Positions 1-12,060 of a stretch of 64,000 nucleotides of DNA are shown piece after piece. Positions within the stretch are counted from its first letter, which is position 1. Each line of letters begins with the position of its first letter. Location: the NCBI GenBank assembly GCA_013397115.1, contig VWZW01002764.1:997020-1061019 (forward strand), written 5' to 3'. The notes under the pieces were generated by a model, which had not been told where the DNA came from, made no database searches, and was given only the letters and a program-made list of their open reading frames with translations. The position numbers were made by a program, and so were the translations under genes. The stretch comes from Edolisoma coerulescens (lineage: Eukaryota; Chordata; Aves; Passeriformes; Campephagidae).

Positions 1-2150
1 GAGGAAGAAATTGCTAATTGTATGTTTGAGCTGTAAAATACACTAAGAAGATGACAAGGATGCTCTCCCAGTCTTTTTGTAGGAGGCACAGGGACTCCAC
101 TCCCAGCTTGGTGACGGAGCTGTGCAGTTCAGAGCAGAGCAGAAATGCAGAATAAACTGCAGATGCAGAACCTTTCTCATAGGAAATGAAACCTTTTTTA
201 GAGGAAAAATTCTCTGTTTCTGTACAGACTTTGAAACTATCATCTAGTCGATTTGCTTAATTTCGTTACTAGTAAATGTAGAAATACTAATAACATTTCT
301 ACAATTACGTCCTACTTTCAGTAGGCATTTGTGACTCATTTCTGTAATCCTTTATTTCACAAATTAGCAACTTCCATGATGCAGTGTTCTACAAGAAGTG
401 TGGGGAAATTAGGTACTTGACAGTGACCTAAAGTGGTTTCTGGAACAAAGTTTCCCATGCACTATTTAAAAAAAAAAAAAAAAGGTTTGCAGTTAGTTTC
501 AGACTGGATGTGCATAAGGTGTGGAATTATACCTCGTACTCCTCACCAGCACTTCAATTAAATGTGCACAGTAGCTCGTGCCCATTTCTGGTAAGTTTGC
601 ACTTCTTTAGATTGCTGGGCTGAAATATGAGGGAGTTAAATGATTTGGTCAAGGAGCATGGTGAGCTGGAAGCAAAGTAAAATATAGATCTCACCTCAGC
701 TCCCTGCTCCTGGGGAGCACCAGGGGAGGTGCTTAAGAGAAACAACATCCTGCTTTATCTGTACAATTCCTCTTATCCTATGAGAAGGTCTTGTCCCATC
801 TGTCCAGTGGCTTTTCAGGTTTTATCCTGGGAATATCATTATTATTACCCTCTAAACAGCACCAGAAAAGACTCACCAGCACTCAGACACCTGGAACTGT
901 GAGATCCATGCACGCTGAACAGACAGTCCTGCTCTTTCCCAGGTTTTCGGTAAATAATGACTAAAAGTACTTTTCCCAAAGCCCTTCCTGTAAAAGCACT
1001 GCTAGTAAATTGTCCACATTCTGCACAGCAGCAGATTTTGCAGCAGGCTTTGGCCTGGGTGTCAGTGGCGTTGGCAAACATCCCATTTTGATGTGGAGCA
1101 TCCCCTGTGCAGCACCTCACCTGTGCAGGTAACACACTCTGCACTGATCTGTCACAGAGGAGCTCCTGCAGTGGCCAGTGCACTGAGCACACCACAGCAT
1201 CCAGGAGACCAAACAATAAGTATCTTTCATTCACGACTCAGGCCAAGTCCAGCAATGATTTTTAATGATTGTTCATGAATGACAGAGACTTTGATATTTA
1301 TTTACAGTGGTTGTTGACCATCAGAAACCATTCAATAAACATCCCATGTAAACCACACTCAAGTAAATACAAAGCTGGCTCAAGCTGCTGTACGTTGTTG
1401 CTATTTTTAATAGCTGGATGCTGGCAGAAGGCAGTGGTAAGAGTGTTTAAACTTGGATATAGCTATGGATGGTTCAATTATTCATTTTGAACCAGGGGTT
1501 CAACTGAAGTAACCTTTCTACCTGTAGGCAGGTTGTCCACGAAGAGGTCTGTGTTTGTTTCCTATCCATTCCATATTGATATAGGTGAATAAAGACACTG
1601 TAAAGCCTGAGAAGCATAAAATATATCCGCTAGCAATTAACAAGACGTGCTGCAGATGTTTGAAAATCAGTATAAAACTGATTTCCACGGCCTGACATCT
1701 GGTCCTACAAGAGTCCCTGGGGACTTCTCTGCTGTTGTGTTAGCTCAGGGGTCAGGTTCGTGCCCCAAGACAGCTCCCCAAACCCTTCAGCTGTTTACCT
1801 TGCTGCCGTGGAAGTTTACACCCCGACTCACTTCTGCAGGGAGCCAGCTGTCTCCTCAGCTGGAAACTCAAGCACCGGGTTCTTAGTCCTTCAGAGCTGC
1901 CCCTTCAGGCGGGCAGTGTCGCAAGCTGAACCGAAAAGGGTTTAAATCTGGGGATTAAAAAAGTTGTGGGGAAAGAAAGGAAAAAAGAAAAAAAGACACC
2001 ATACACAGAGCTATTCTGCATCCCGAAGGACAGGGAGCAAATGATGGAAATAAATTGCTTTGTGAAGCCTGCAAAGGTGCCGCTGCCTGCGACCGGCATC
2101 ACCCCTTTTTTCCAGTCCACACCAGCCACTTCAGCATTGCTCTTCTATTC
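1..2150. other. Non-coding stretch, no gene seen
   Basis: No recognisable exon, RNA gene or interspersed repeat is visible. Open frames are short, occur on both strands and resemble no known protein. The only clear simple repeat is a 16-base A run at 468-483. A sequence resembling a 5' splice site (TTCTG followed by GTAAGT) lies near 591 but has no convincing exon in front of it. The stretch leads into the CpG island that starts near 2160. Confidence 0.7.
468..483. repeat. Poly-A run (A16)
   Basis: Sixteen consecutive A bases. No retroelement body or target-site duplication is apparent upstream, so this is read as a simple homopolymer and not as the tail of a retrocopy. Confidence 0.85.
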
Positions 2151-2159
2151 CCCACTCAA

Positions 2160-2590
2160 AACAATTGCTTCCCTTTGATTCCTCCCGGCCGGGGCCGGCA
2201 GTTATACCCCAGCCTGCATTTCTGCTCCCCTGCTTGTCTGCGTTTCTCCGGAGCAGCGGGGCTCGCCCCTGCGCGGCGCCGCCCGCCCGGCCGCAGGGAT
2301 GCGGGCGCAGCCCGGGGCTCGGAGCGCCGCTCCCGGCGGGGCTGGCGGGAGCGGATCCCGCCGGGACGCCTCGCCAGGGATGCTGCAGGGCACGCAGCCA
2401 CTGGAAAGCGAACAGGCTCCCGGCTCCGGGGGTACAAGGCGTCCTGCGGGCTGGCTGGCAGCTACAAATCAGCTCCGCCGAACGGCAGGGGAGGGAGGCA
2501 CTTTGGGCGTGCAAACTTCGCAGCTGGGGATGTGGGGACTTGCTCCTTTCCCCTGGCGTGTAGATGGTGTCTGTCACAACCAACATTTTC
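2160..2590. promoter_or_regulatory. CpG island, candidate promoter
   Basis: By eye there are about 40 CpG dinucleotides between roughly 2185 and 2530, with high G+C, in a window that is otherwise CpG-poor. In vertebrates such unmethylated islands usually mark transcription start regions, often of housekeeping or developmental genes or of long non-coding RNAs. No good TATA box is visible inside it, as expected for a CpG-island promoter. Open frames cross it on both strands (for example 2055-2618 on + and 2131-2586 on -), but high GC removes stop codons and none resembles a known protein. The direction of transcription cannot be decided. A GC-rich intragenic island or an enhancer island remains possible. 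Confidence 0.6.
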
Positions 2591-5500
2591 TTTGGGGGAA
2601 ACAGGGAAAAGGAATTAAGTAAAGGAGCAGAAATAAACTGATTTAGGTACAGGGTTTTTTTGCTGATTTATGGTTTGCACATTTCAACAACTACTTTGTA
2701 AGTGGTTCACAAACTGTTATAGTTTCTGGGAGTTTAATGATCAGTATCTATAATACTGAGAAATGACAGTAAAATAAAGCATGTCCTCAAATTGTATTGC
2801 TATAGGCACACAAAATGGAGTCTTACAAGATATAGATTAGTAAAAAAAGCTATAACTGCTCTTCTCTTCCCCTTTTTTCCCATGCATGACTATAAAAGCA
2901 TCTTAACTTCTGTTCTGAAAAGAACTGTACCCCACAGTGTCCCCTTTCTTAGATCTCTGCTACAGAATAAAGATCTTCATTTTTTTCAATATAGTAATAT
3001 AAAAAAACCCAATTAAAACCAAAAAAAGGCAATTTATACTGGACTGAACACCAAAAGATTTTCTTAACAGTGATGACCTAACACGTGTTTTGAAGCTGCC
3101 AGGGCCAGGGTCACAGTCCCCCATGTGTCACCTCAGCCTGATGTACAGCATTCAGAAACAGCAACTGCACAGCCCGAGCATGTGGAATTATTACATGCAA
3201 TCACAAAATGCTAATTGGTTACTAAGGCAGGCTGTATCAGATGAAATGGAAAACAAACCAGAAGCTGTTTCTCCAAGGCTTTTAAAGATAAAAGCATGGC
3301 TAAGCTTGGGTAGTTAGAACCAATAACACTCAGATATTCTCTTTGATCCCATATTCCTGCATGTCCATTATGAAACCATCAATATCGTGTGAAGGTTGGA
3401 GGGAAGGTGTAGGCTCTCTGAGGATTGGCCAAATGCTACCTTTGCATCTCTCTCAGCTCCTCTTTCCGATATTTATCTTCTTCAGTGATTCTGATACCAT
3501 AAACAGGGGCAGCTCACATCAAACCCAAGGCAGGGAGGGGAAAGGTAATGAGAGATGTTTGGTAGGGAGGACACTGCCACGGGTCTAGGCCAGACTTCCC
3601 GGCCAGGGGTTTCCTGGAACACTGCACCTCTAAGTACTGTATTTGCCTCAGGCAACTTCCCTCCACATAATGGTAAAGAGAAACACTAAATCAACAGATA
3701 CACACATTGACTGAGAATTCAGTGAAGGCAAAAGTCATTCCATCTCTGGGCCTCAGACTCTACAGAAGTTATTAGGAAGACAAGGCACTGATAGAACAGC
3801 AATGAGGTGTCCCACCACCTGTCTTCGGCCCCCTGAAATTCTTAATTTATCTGGGGGAGTGAGTATTGTACATGTGTGTAGATTGTTCCCTTAGATATCT
3901 TTCAGTGTCAAAAGTTTAAGAAAATATCAGGAATGCCTGGCAAATGATTCACTTAAAAATGTTGTCACAAGATTGTCTGACAGGCTAAGGGGATGGAGGA
4001 GGTAACAGCCCACAGGAGATGTGCAATTAGTCCATAATTAAAAGTTTTAAACACAGCAAAAAATCTGACAATTTGTTGGAAACATGAGACTCTGGACAAA
4101 ATGTCTGTGGATGGAGCTCAGAATTCTTTTTACCAGATCCTAAAATCAATGAGCTGAGGCAATAAGTGGACAGAGGTGCATCTAATTTACACGATGTCAT
4201 TGAGTCCTTCTGCCTCTCTGAAAACAGTAGAGTTTGTGCCATGGAGAGGCTGCAGCATCTCCCAGCTTCCATGGTGCCAACACTGCCTTTTTTAGGATAA
4301 GGAAACCCTGTGTGAAGACAATGATGTGTAGAGGAAAGTGGCACAGATGGTCAAAGTGCCATAAAGAGACTCACAGTGGCCTGTTCCTTACTCCCAGGGC
4401 AAGCCTGGCCTCAGGAATGAGATGCCAGAGCTCAGGTGCCTCATACACCTGGCAGCAGGTCGTGGTTGTTTTGGGGTCCCACAAACTCTGAGGGGACTCT
4501 GCTCCTGGGCAGGTCAGAGCTTTCAGAGCCTGATTCCCCACGGAGCAGCCCCCGGTGCTGCAGGCAGGGCTCTGGAGCTGCGGAGGAGCAGAGCCGAGTG
4601 TGCTGTTGCCATAGCAGGGGAAGGGGGATCTATGGAAACCCCTGAAAGGGCATCACTCCAGGCAGTCTCCAAACAGCAGGACCACAGACAGTACCAGGGC
4701 ACTTACAAGGCACGCTGTGAAGCCAGGATAATTTCAATCCATTTAGCAAAGTGCTTCCAGTCCTCGTTTCTGAGCAGGTTAAAGGAAAATAAAGTATTGA
4801 ACAAACAAAGTTAATCTGTACCTACAGCACTTTACTCAAGAAAAAACTAAAACTGTCTGTTGCCTGCTCTTGGCTTGTTATTTTCCTCTCAGGCAAAACG
4901 CCTTTTTCTTTCTTTTTTTTTTTTTTCATTCTTGTTTGTTTGTTTGAAAGACTGCTGCTGTGTGATGGTGAGCTGCTCTTACACAGACTCCCTAACCCAA
5001 AAGGCACAGGTGAAAATCATGGGGTAGTCAATACCTCATGGCAATGGCAGACACTTTGGTAACATGATATATATCTGTGAGTAATCACATGCTTTCCTCC
5101 TCACTTAGGGTGGAAAAGTGCCCTTGAAAATTGCTTACTCTCCCACTAAAACATACAGGATTTGTACTCTAAGGGACAACACAGAAGTCCAATGAATCAC
5201 TGAAATCAGGAGAAAAACCAAGTAAGGTTCTTTGAATTTGTCCTTTCACAAACAGAGATTGAAGACTGAGTTCTTAAATTTTTTCTTGGTTGCATTATAC
5301 TGTGTCCTTGGAAATATCAACAAGTCTGGCTAAATTTGTTCTTGAGATTTGCAAACAGGGATGGATTTTACTTTTCAGCCTAATACGTTTATCAATCTGT
5401 TTTTGTCTTCAGCCACTTACATTATCATAGTGGTCAAAAGCATTATAACACATCTGACCAGAAATGTTCTGCTGAATACATCATGAAGGGACCCCAATTG

Positions 5501-7090
5501 CTTGCAAAGATGGCAAGCCCTTTGTTTTCTCTAGAAAGTGCTCACTGCTCATTTTCCAGACATTTTGGGACAAGATCATCTTTCATGTTCTCTTTCCTGG
5601 GGAAATCCTCACTGGATATAAATAACTCAAAAGCACTCAAATGATTCCAGTAGTCTTAGTGAAGGTGTTGCTCTGGTGTAGAAACCAAACTGGTTATGCA
5701 AGTTCTGTTGGGGTAATTCAAGTTGCCTGCTAGAGGCACTTCTCATCCACTGCCATCTCCAAGGATGTTTAAGATCGTGGAAGAATTATTGTGTTTCAAG
5801 GCCAAGAGAGATCATTTTGAGCGCTGGTTTTGGATTATTACATTTTAATCTTCTTGCACCCAGGGTCCAGGTAGACTAAGCTGTTGAGAGCAGGACACTG
5901 TGGTTGACAAAAGTGCTTTAAAAGTGCCCTGCCCTCGTGTTTGTCCCAGTGTATAACACAGCTCTGCACAGTTCACAGCCTTTTGTTTTTTGGGTGGGTC
6001 TTCTTGCTTTGTCCTAGAACCAAATATGAGGCAGCAGAAGACCTGTCTCAGTCCACAGTGAAGGTTCAAGGGCTGTAAGATCCTCCTGAGGGAACCCAGA
6101 GGAGTTCAGGAGGGATTATAGTTAAGGGTGACTGGATGTTAGGTGAGCAATAGGTGAACCCTGTAGAGCTCTAATAGGGTGAGCAAAAGGTCTGAAAATG
6201 AAGGATGCTTTTGCTTCAAATTAGCCAGGGGTAAAGGTTAAATCCTCTGGGAGTGGCAGTCCAGGTTGGACAGGGGCTTTGTTCTCTAAACTATGTTCTC
6301 AAAACTCTCATGGATGATTGTCTGCCCTAGAGGCTGGAGGGAGGAAAGACCCTGCGCTCCATTCAAAGGGACCTTGGCTCTTAGGTCAGCTGCAGCTGAG
6401 ACGGTCACCAGTGGAAGTTTGTACAATCCACACAACTGGAGAAATGACTACGCTGTCAGTAACCCTGTTATTCTGGACAATCAGTGGCTCCAGGCAAACT
6501 TTAATCGAAGAGAATTTAAAATTTTTCAGAAAATAGAATGTAAACTGCAGTAAGGCCAGCTATACAGAGTTTCTTTTTCTATCAACTTGAATACTCTGCA
6601 GCTATTTAGATCAATAAAGAGAAAATGTAAAACACATGCATTTTGCAAATGTTGCTGAATCAAAAAAACCCTTCTACATCTATTTCAGGCTTGTATGTGA
6701 AACACATTAGAAGACATCAGACACAATCTCCAAATTTTGTGAATGTTATTCAGTATTTCAAGTGATCTACAGGGACCCCAAGGGCAGCTTTCAAGAACAT
6801 CCAGGCCCTTGAGTAGCATCGAGCTAAGAAATCATCTCTCTGTTTTTTGTAGGAATGAATTTCTCATGCTGGCCAAAAATGAAGATGCAATCCCAGATTG
6901 GAGGGAAAGCTCTCTCTCTCTTTTCTCTCCCCATTTCTCCAGAGCAAAGATTTGAAAATTGCACTTGGAAGGCATTCAATCAAGCAGACGGTCAGCTGTG
7001 CTCACATACATTTGGATCAGGTTTTTAGAGCCATGCCAGAATGTACCTTATGCAAAATTTGTAAAAACAATAACACCAGAGCAGAGGAAT
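2591..7090. other. Non-coding stretch, no gene seen
   Basis: After the CpG island the base composition drops, and 2620-3030 is clearly AT-rich. A T14 run with a following (TTTG) short repeat lies at 4913-4946. A pyrimidine tract with CT repeats is at 6908-6933. No frame shows a recognisable protein domain and I see no CR1-like 3' end here. Confidence 0.65.
4913..4946. repeat. Poly-T followed by short TTTG repeat
   Basis: A run of 14 T bases (4913-4926) is followed a few bases later by about three to four TTTG units. This is a simple low-complexity tract with no sign of an associated retroelement. Confidence 0.75.
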
Positions 7091-10000
7091 AACACAGCAA
7101 ACCATACAGACACGTCAGGCACAACCAGCCATTAGGTGAAAGGCCAACATCATTTAGCAACTCACAAGTTCATAAATGGTAGATTTACAGAAATTTAATC
7201 CCCTTCTACTCATCGGGGGATTTCACTAGAGACCAGAAACAGCTAATTGGGAATAGGAGCAATGTATTTAAAAACAATGAAACACACTTCAGAAAGCGCC
7301 TTTGAATCCTTCAAGAAGTAAAAGCACTAATTAAAAAAAGATGTTTTTCTAAGAAGCAGCCGCAGGTTTACAGGGTGGGAATTGGCTAACTTCTGAGAGT
7401 CTGTGCTGTGTGTCTGGCCACTGGTTGGCAAATGCAGACCTTTACACTATAAAAACTGTTTCAGTAACACTTTGAAATACTTGCCCAATCATGTTGAGTT
7501 CACTTGGGATTCATTATAATATCATTAGATGGGATTATATCATTTGGTTTAATGTCAATTGCATTTCCATATTGTGTCCAGTGGTTTTATGATGTGGACA
7601 AATATTCCACCAAGGACTCGGCTGAGGCCATCACATTTAAATTCTTTTCCTGAGTCACAGCTGGCAGAAATCCTCATCTCAAGACATCCAGGCTGCAAAA
7701 CCCTCCTTGGAAGCAAAGGGGAGATCAAACACAGTTTTTGTGCTGTTCCGACCGCTGCTCCAGTGGTGCTTTTGTTCTAGAGTTTGCTGAGCCCACCTTA
7801 GTGCTTGAATCAAGTACAAAATGCATTGCCTGTGTCTCGTCCTGACTAGAAAGACCACAATGAACTGTGGATTGCTGATTGAGAGTGGCCAGTCTGAGTG
7901 GGAGCAGGAGCTCAGACATCTCAGCCTCCCCAGCTGGGACCACACAACACTGACAGACACCTCAACTACCTGGAAAGCTGGTAATGAGCGGAACCCTCAG
8001 ACTCAAATGTCTGATCACATCTACTTTCACATCAAAAACATTCAATGCTCCAACAGTAACAAAGCTCTAGAGAAATGAAATCATCATAAGTAGCAGCAAG
8101 AAGGATGCCAGACTTGCTGTGGCACAAGGTTGAATTCATTTTTCCACTATGGCCCTCCTCACTGTTTTGGGACAATGGGTGAATAATCCCTCTTATACAG
8201 GGAACAAACAAAACTCAGATGTATTGCAGTTCATAATACATTTTCAGCAAGAGTTTTGTTGCTATCACCTCTAATAGAAATGAAATAGATGTGCTAATGG
8301 CCTAGGTAACAGGAACACAGGTTTCTCTGTGGAGAAAAAGTTGTTGCTTTCTAACAGACTTCGAGTCCTGCTGGAGAAGAAGGTGGATTCTGCTATCTAA
8401 AGCTGCCTGGAAGTATTTCGAGGAAAGCGCATGGCAAAGCACTAAAACCTCTAAGGAAATAAAAAAGCCAGGCACACGATAAAAGTATCAAAGCTTCATG
8501 TTAACAATGATAACCATAATAATAGAAATAACGTGTAATGATACTATACAGACAAGGAATCAGCTCAAAAATACACATGGTGAAAGACCTGTTTTGCTTG
8601 TCCAACAACAGAGTGCGTGTTGGTGAAGCATTTATTCCTGATTATAAAATAATATACATCATTAGAAAGTCAGGTATTAAAAACCCCCAGATCTGGTCCA
8701 GAGTTGCTTTACTTATAAAAATTGACCAAGATCCTCTGGTATCAATGCATTTGCCTGTGTGTCTGTGGGAACCCTCTACCCCTTTTATCTCATAGCCCTC
8801 ACCTGGGCACAGCTTGAGCAGGGAGCACAAAGTCCCTGATTCCTCCCACGTCTGGGGGACAGAGGAAGGAAGAAATTGCCCACAGGGGAAATGATCCCCT
8901 GTGCAAAAGCAGGATGGAGCAAGAGTGTGGTGGAGTCTTTCTGCAAACCTTGGAGAAATGTGATGTTTTCAAGGCCCCTTCCTGCCTATCAAATTTGACT
9001 GGCTCAAAGGCAGAGAGAATAAAGTGAAATTGTTGATGACAAGTACTCAGTCTCTTGCAACATCCATAGAAGGCTCGTTTCCAGAAACACAGAATCTTGT
9101 TTTTCACGAGGCACAGACCAGAATGGAAGAAGGTGTTCAGAACAGCTATAGCTCTGTTGGACGTGCAAGAAGCTTCACAGAGAGTCCTCTGCCCATGTTG
9201 TGGACAGCCCAAGAAAGCTGTGGAGAGGTTTCTCTCAGCAGGAACCTGGCCTACGATGCTGTTTCTAGTGGAGAGTCTCAATGAGTCTGAAGGGAGGCTT
9301 AAGCCTCTTTCTAGGCATCAACCAACATTTGGCCTGGGGAGAGCAAATGAGTCACATCTGCACAGCTCCTTGGCAAACAAAAGCCCTATAAAATTCTGCT
9401 TTCTTGTACTCAGGAGTTTCTGAGGAAGATATATTTTCATGGGAATTTATAATTTTTTGCCCTCAAGAGAAACTTCACCATTTCCCTTAATCAAAGTGGT
9501 GTCATTTTTACCACTTAACATCTCACTTCTTCCCATCTCTCCAAAACCACTCCAGTGAGACATGGGCTTGGAAGAACTTGCAAGCTTTGGAGGGCCAGAT
9601 CCAGCACACTGACTCAGTTCCTTTTATGGCTCTAGGCAGTGGGCTTACCTATAAATACATATCCCTGTGTGGATGTAACCCCAGCACGTTCAGTTCCTGG
9701 CAGATGCGGAGCAGAAGCCAAGAGACAGAGCAGATTCAAACCACACTCTCTCCTGGAATAGTTAAACAGGACTGAAGCACAGTCTGCAGCGGTGCCTGGG
9801 CAGCAGTGAGGACAGGTCTGGTTTTGGCAGGCACAGAGCCATGGGCTGTCCTGTGACCCAGCTACTGGAAGTGATGGATGTGCTGGGGAAAGACCTCAGC
9901 TGACCGTGCGGGCAGCGCGGGGGAGCCTCCCGTGCAGGTTTCCCAGCACTGCTGGGCTCTGTGCTCCAGGTTAGCACCGCTCTGCATGGACATGGTCTGT

Positions 10001-11719
10001 TCTATTTTGCACTCTGGTCCACCCAAAGTCGAATTTCCAAATCTCCAGCACACATGGCCATGTAACCTTGTGTAACCTCATGTATAACCACATGGGGAAG
10101 CAGCTCTTGGGTCTATTTAAGACATGTTTTGCCTGTAGGTCTGGTGATCATGGGAAGCTACAAAGTGCTCTGAAGAAGAGCTAGTTGACATTTACTATTA
10201 GGTCTATTTTTCTATCATTATAATGGAAGGAAACCTCTAGGAAAAATGTCAGGTTTTTAATTACCTCCAAAGAAATAAACCCTTGGTAATTGAAAATGTT
10301 CAGTTTGCAGTAACCAGCAAGGGAAACATTTCTCTAGCAACCAAAAAGTGGAAGTCTCCAGTCTGTCATGCAGATATTTCCTGCAAGGTTCAGCTGGATG
10401 ACTTCTATGTTTGCTAAAAATTGGGGAAAAAAAAAAATCAATGGATTTTTCTTCTTGCAATAAAAATATTTTTAGTCTGTGCACACTCAATAGTTTTGCA
10501 GTGGGGGAATACTTTCTTGCCCCCTTCTGTGAACATCATTACAGCAGTAAAATACAGACTTTTCTTCTCCCTCTGCAGTGTTTTGGTTATGCCCTTGTCC
10601 CTTCCCATTAGGACTTCAGTTGCAATTTCTAATTCTGAACTCACACAGGATGGATCTGGGGACTAGGGAGACCATTCATTCCAAAGTAGGCTGCCAGCAA
10701 GGTTGCCAGCAAAAGGGTTATCAGTGGAAATGAGTCTTGCAGAGCCATAAATTCCAGCAGGTTGTGAGAAAGGTGTGTCATCTTTTTTGTTTGTTTACTT
10801 GTTTATGCGGTTTTTTTCCCCGAGGATAAAACCCGGTAATAATTAATGCTGTTGTTTAGCATGTTCCTTCTGAAGAACAAACCTTCTTCCACTGCCTTCC
10901 CTTTCTTGTGCTGTTTCTGAGAAGTGCTGGATGAAAACAAAGCTGCATTTTCCAAAACCACATTCAGTGTGGCCGTGCACGTTTGTGCTGGGTTTAAAAA
11001 TAACTCTACGCTTCTTGACACGTTCTGCTCCTGCCTTTTTCAGAAAAGATCTCCAGTAGAATGCCAGCCCACATGAAGGTGATCTGGACATCAATGCACA
11101 CTGGTGGACATGGGAAAGAGTCAATCTGAAAAGGAGAAGGGAGATATGTTCTCGTGGACATAGAAATATCTGCATGCTGGTGCTGCCAGGGTGGCATTTA
11201 AAAGGAAAGGAATAGGACAGAGTAGTTGGCATATTTAATGCAGGGATGCTGTGTTTTAGTTTCTCTTTCAACAGTTTCTCTAGAAGACAGAACTTCCACA
11301 ACACGGAGCTGAGGGCCAAGAAATGTCAGTTTAATTTGGTCTCTGATACTCAATCAGTGCATGGCCTCAGGCAAGTGACTTATCTTTCCTCTATCTAAAC
11401 GTCTGCATCAGTGAAACAGAGGCGAAAGTACTTTCCACAGGAGTGTCAGTGAGTTTAACATAACTCATTAGTGTCTGCTCGGAGCTTTTAAACCCTGCAG
11501 CAGAAAATCCTCTGCAGACACCAGAGGTTAATGCACTGTGGGGGTGATGGTCAGGAGGAACCGGAGCCTGGCACCCCCACTCTGTGCTCGGTGACTGACA
11601 GCCGGTGATACGGGCACAGGCAGAGGCGGGCGGGTCCCCATCTCTGTGATTAGAGGATGCTCCCGCTGGATAAAGCTGGGGCTGGAAGAATGCCAGCAGT
11701 GCCTCGCTGAGAAACAAAC
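7091..11719. other. Non-coding stretch with possible conserved segment
   Basis: No gene is recognised. The segment at about 7120-7380 is AT-rich, free of simple repeats and dense in homeodomain-type TAATT cores, which resembles conserved non-coding sequence, but this is only a compositional impression. A small CpG cluster lies at 9903-9922. An A11 run is near 10427-10437. The open frame on the - strand at 10843-11319 (158 codons) has no familiar features and is not called as a gene. Confidence 0.55.
10061..10090. repeat. Three degenerate 10-bp tandem units
   Basis: Three consecutive units of the form tgtaacct(tg/ca), the last diverged to tgtataacca, occupy 10061-10090. They are bracketed by acatgg and cacatgg. 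This is a very small tandem repeat, most likely replication slippage. Confidence 0.5.
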
Positions 11720-12060
11720 AACCAATGTAACAGCCCTGATCACTGCATTCAGCTAATGAAAATGTATGTAATTGATATTTTATAACTATATGGAGAAAGG
11801 ATTTTTTTTAGGGCTTTAATGGTATCGATTGACGGAAGAAAGCCAGATAGATGTCCCTAAGCTGCAGGCTATAGGGCTAAAGTGCCTTTGAGTCAGGAAA
11901 TGTATACTTGTTTAAAATTCACTTCAAATTTTCACATCATTTGCAGCTTTTAATGGCATTTTTGGACCCTGGCAATTAATCACGTAACCACTTGAGTCAA
12001 CTGATTGTCTCATTTCTGATCAATTATTGTTGTCAACCCCTATATTCTGCATACTGACTT
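11720..12060. promoter_or_regulatory. Candidate conserved non-coding element (enhancer-like)
   Basis: This block is repeat-free, CpG-poor and rich in developmental factor core motifs: several TAAT/ATTA homeodomain cores, atcgattg, a SOX-type ATTGTT within atcaattattgttg, and an E-box-like cacgta. Such composition is typical of deeply conserved vertebrate enhancers in gene deserts. Conservation itself cannot be seen from one sequence, so the call rests on inference and motif density. It could equally be unconstrained AT-rich DNA. Confidence 0.3.

Noticed and set aside
2055..2618. A 187-codon open frame through the CpG island
   Set aside because: High GC removes stop codons in several frames at once, both strands are open, and the translation is arginine/proline/glycine-rich without any known domain.
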